Origin: Sutcliffiella cohnii
GTDB taxonomy: Bacteria; Bacillota; Bacilli; Bacillales; Bacillaceae_I
Assembly (NCBI RefSeq): GCF_002250055.1
Contig: NZ_CP018866.1
Location: 736,501 to 800,500 of the forward strand
Direction: 5' to 3'
DNA length: 64,000 nt
Shown: positions 62,111 to 64,000 of the stretch, piece after piece
How positions within the stretch are numbered: position 1 is the stretch's first letter
Layout of the letters: each line of letters opens with the position of its first letter
Notes under the pieces: generated by a model
What the model was told of the DNA's origin: nothing
Seen by the model: only the letters and a program-made list of their open reading frames with translations
Database searches by the model: none
Translations under genes and position numbers: made by a program

Positions 62111-62709
62111 TTCGATTACTTATCGCAGAAGATCAGCGCATGTTACGAGGGGCACTAGGCTCGTTATTAGATTTAGAAGATGATTTGGAAGTAATAGCAC
62201 AAGTAAGTAACGGGGAAGAGGCGTTACAAACTATCCTTTCTGAAGACCCGGATGTTTGTTTACTAGACATCGAGATGCCTAAAAAAACAGGCTTGGAAGT
62301 AGCAGAATCGTTGCAAAAATTAAACGCTCCTTCCAAAGTAATTATATTAACGACATTTGCGAGACCAGGATACTTTAAAAGAGCCGTTCAAGCAGGTGTT
62401 CACGGTTACCTACTAAAGGACGGTTCTAGTGATGAGTTAGCGGAGTCCATTCGGAACGTGATGAAAGGAAAAAGAGAATTTGCGCCAGAATTAGTTTTTG
62501 GTAGTTTACATGATCAAGAGGCGTTAACAGAGCGGGAATGTGAAGTTTTGAGGTTAGCGGCAGAGGGGATGACGACGAAAGAAATCTCTAAGCACCTATT
62601 TTTATCACCAGGAACAGTGAGAAATTACGTTTCAGAAATCATTAGTAAACTACAAGTGAAAAATAGAATGGAAGCGATAAAACTAGCAAAAGAAAGAGGA
62701 TGGATATAA
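62107..62709 (+). CDS. NarL/LuxR-family response regulator (DesR/YvfU-like)
   Basis: A 200-residue regulator: a receiver domain with acidic pocket (AEDQ), phosphoacceptor Asp in DVCLLDIEMP, Thr in ILTTFA and Lys in LLKDGS, then a LuxR-type HTH (LTERECEVLRLAAEGMTTKEISKHLFLSPGTVRNYVSEI). Partner of the upstream kinase. Probably activates its own ABC operon, by analogy with related systems. Confidence 0.93.
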   Translation: MIRLLIAEDQRMLRGALGSLLDLEDDLEVIAQVSNGEEALQTILSEDPDVCLLDIEMPKKTGLEVAESLQKLNAPSKVIILTTFARPGYFKRAVQAGVHGYLLKDGSSDELAESIRNVMKGKREFAPELVFGSLHDQEALTERECEVLRLAAEGMTTKEISKHLFLSPGTVRNYVSEIISKLQVKNRMEAIKLAKERGWI

Positions 62710-62901
62710 GTGGTTCTATTTTATCATTTAATTAAATAGGAATATCCTAAATATAGTATATAGTAAAGTAATTACTTCAAGCATAACAGATTATGCTGTT
62801 ATTTGTAGGACAAACAGACAATTTTTTATCTATTGATAAGCCATTCATCTTTTTGTACACTTAAGAAAGTTTGTATTGCTATAAAGTGAGTGTGATAAAT
62901 A

Positions 62902-64000
62902 ATGAATATAAATATTAAAGGAGTCGATGATCAAAGATTACATCGACCACTAACATTAATAGCCGATTTATTTTTTGAAGAAAGCACATTAACCTTTCAA
63001 GTGGATGATAGCCCGGAAGCACTACAGGTTAATATGTCTATAACTATTGAAAACAATAAGTGCACTGTCACAGGTACCCTTAAAAAAGATACAAAAATAA
63101 TGGATTGTACGAAAGAAAAAAACTTAGAAGGTTTTGAAACAGAAAAAGAACAGTTAAAGCAAGTAAAAAATACCGTTCTTCATGTGTTCCTTTCTCTTTT
63201 ACAAGACTACACTCGTATTGTTCAAAAGTGGGGTATTTTAACAGGTGTACGTCCCGTTAAGCTACTTCATACGAAACTACAAAACGGCGAAAGTAAGGAA
63301 GAAGTACATCGTCAACTAAAAGAGGAATATTTAATTACCGATGAAAAGATTGAACTAATGCAAGAAATTGTAGACCGTCAACTTTCTGTCGTTCCAGACC
63401 TGTACGATTTAGGAAAGGAAGTAAGTATTTATATCGGTATTCCTTTTTGTCCGACGAAATGTGCGTATTGTACATTCCCAGCATACGCAATTAACGGAAA
63501 GCAAGGAAAAGTGGACTCGTTTCTAGGAGGATTACACCACGAAATAGAAGTAGTCGGCAAATGGTTAAAAGACAATGATATTAAAATAACAACTGTTTAT
63601 TACGGTGGTGGTACTCCAACGAGTATTACAGCGGAAGAAATGGATATGTTATATGAACAAATGTATCAATCTTTTCCTCATATGGAACGAGTACGGGAAG
63701 TAACAGTAGAAGCGGGACGCCCTGATACAATAACACCTGAAAAGCTAGAAGTATTGAAGAAATGGAATATTGACCGTATTAGTATTAATCCACAATCGTA
63801 TATACAAGAAACGTTAAAAGCGATTGGCCGTCATCATACTGTTGAGGAAACTGTAGAGAAATTCCACTTAGCACGTTCGATGGACATGAACAACATCAAT
63901 AAGGACCTTATTATTGGCTTGCCAGGAGAAGGGACAAAAGAATTTGACTATACATTAAGTGAAACAGAGAAGTTAATGCCAGAGTCATTAACAGTTCACA
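62902..64000 (+). CDS. hemZ: oxygen-independent coproporphyrinogen III oxidase-like protein HemZ, 3' truncated
   Basis: A radical-SAM enzyme of haem synthesis. The reading frame starts at the ATG at 62902 and stays open to the window end (366 codons seen). An N-terminal domain of about 160 residues precedes the radical-SAM core with IPFCPTKCAYCTF (CxxxCxxC), YYGGGTPTSI, EAGRPDTIT, and RISINPQSY. The N-terminal extension and motif set are typical of Bacillus HemZ, and it lies downstream of yhaX as in B. subtilis, with the ABC/two-component unit inserted between. Confidence 0.93.
   Translation, partial: MNINIKGVDDQRLHRPLTLIADLFFEESTLTFQVDDSPEALQVNMSITIENNKCTVTGTLKKDTKIMDCTKEKNLEGFETEKEQLKQVKNTVLHVFLSLLQDYTRIVQKWGILTGVRPVKLLHTKLQNGESKEEVHRQLKEEYLITDEKIELMQEIVDRQLSVVPDLYDLGKEVSIYIGIPFCPTKCAYCTFPAYAINGKQGKVDSFLGGLHHEIEVVGKWLKDNDIKITTVYYGGGTPTSITAEEMDMLYEQMYQSFPHMERVREVTVEAGRPDTITPEKLEVLKKWNIDRISINPQSYIQETLKAIGRHHTVEETVEKFHLARSMDMNNINKDLIIGLPGEGTKEFDYTLSETEKLMPESLTVH

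Overview
The window is AT-rich DNA from an endospore-forming member of the Bacillaceae (Bacillus in the broad sense). Spore genes support this: an alpha/beta-type small acid-soluble spore protein, cwlJ-gerQ, and a yheD/yheC-type ATP-grasp cluster. Gene order also matches the Bacillus subtilis block bmrB-bmrC-bmrD ... sspB-yheE-yheD-yheC-yheB-yheA ... yhaX-hemZ, although here that block is interrupted by other genes. Ribosome binding sites are strong, and TTG and GTG starts are common.

Layout. 1-10.5 kb: the end of a D,D-carboxypeptidase gene; a glycine-rich protein; a guanine-riboswitch operon (xpt plus a purine-type permease); an EamA exporter; small membrane proteins and lipoproteins; an HD-domain protein; a DedA protein and UppP. 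10.5-14.2 kb: class I ribonucleotide reductase (beta and alpha subunits) behind a cobalamin riboswitch. 14.3-22.1 kb: a glutamate/dicarboxylate symporter, a repeat-rich spacer, MscL, a class A PBP and cwlJ-gerQ. 22.4-25.5 kb: an RND exporter. 25.8-35.2 kb: thiamin salvage, uptake and synthesis in two TPP-riboswitch operons (tenA-ykoEDC and tenI-thiOSGFDE). 35.6-41.2 kb: an aldo/keto reductase; a protein with a Cys/Ser/Gly-rich tail; an acetyltransferase; an acyl-CoA thioesterase behind a second cobalamin riboswitch; a Nudix hydrolase behind a ykkC-like leader; an S66 peptidase. 41.3-45.6 kb: the BmrCD drug exporter behind a leader-peptide attenuator. 45.7-50.7 kb: a CNNM/CorC-type protein, SASP, msmX and a PucR-type regulator. 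50.5-57.9 kb: yheE, four tandem ATP-grasp genes, yheB and yheA. 58.3-64 kb: yhaX, an ABC exporter with a DesKR-like two-component system, and the start of hemZ.

The window is unusually rich in cis-acting RNA. It holds one guanine, two cobalamin and two TPP riboswitches, one ykkC-class leader and one translation-coupled attenuator. Almost all have a visible intrinsic terminator. Three kinds of non-coding repeat are present: a dispersed GC-rich palindromic element in at least five places, a 41-bp tandem array, and a roughly 153-bp GC-rich tandem repeat. A degenerate tRNA-like cloverleaf lies just upstream of the SASP gene.

The best leads for something new are the cobalamin riboswitch in front of a thioesterase, the ykkC-like RNA in front of a Nudix gene, the bmr leader architecture with two short ORFs and two terminators, the four-gene ATP-grasp operon, and the pseudo-tRNA.
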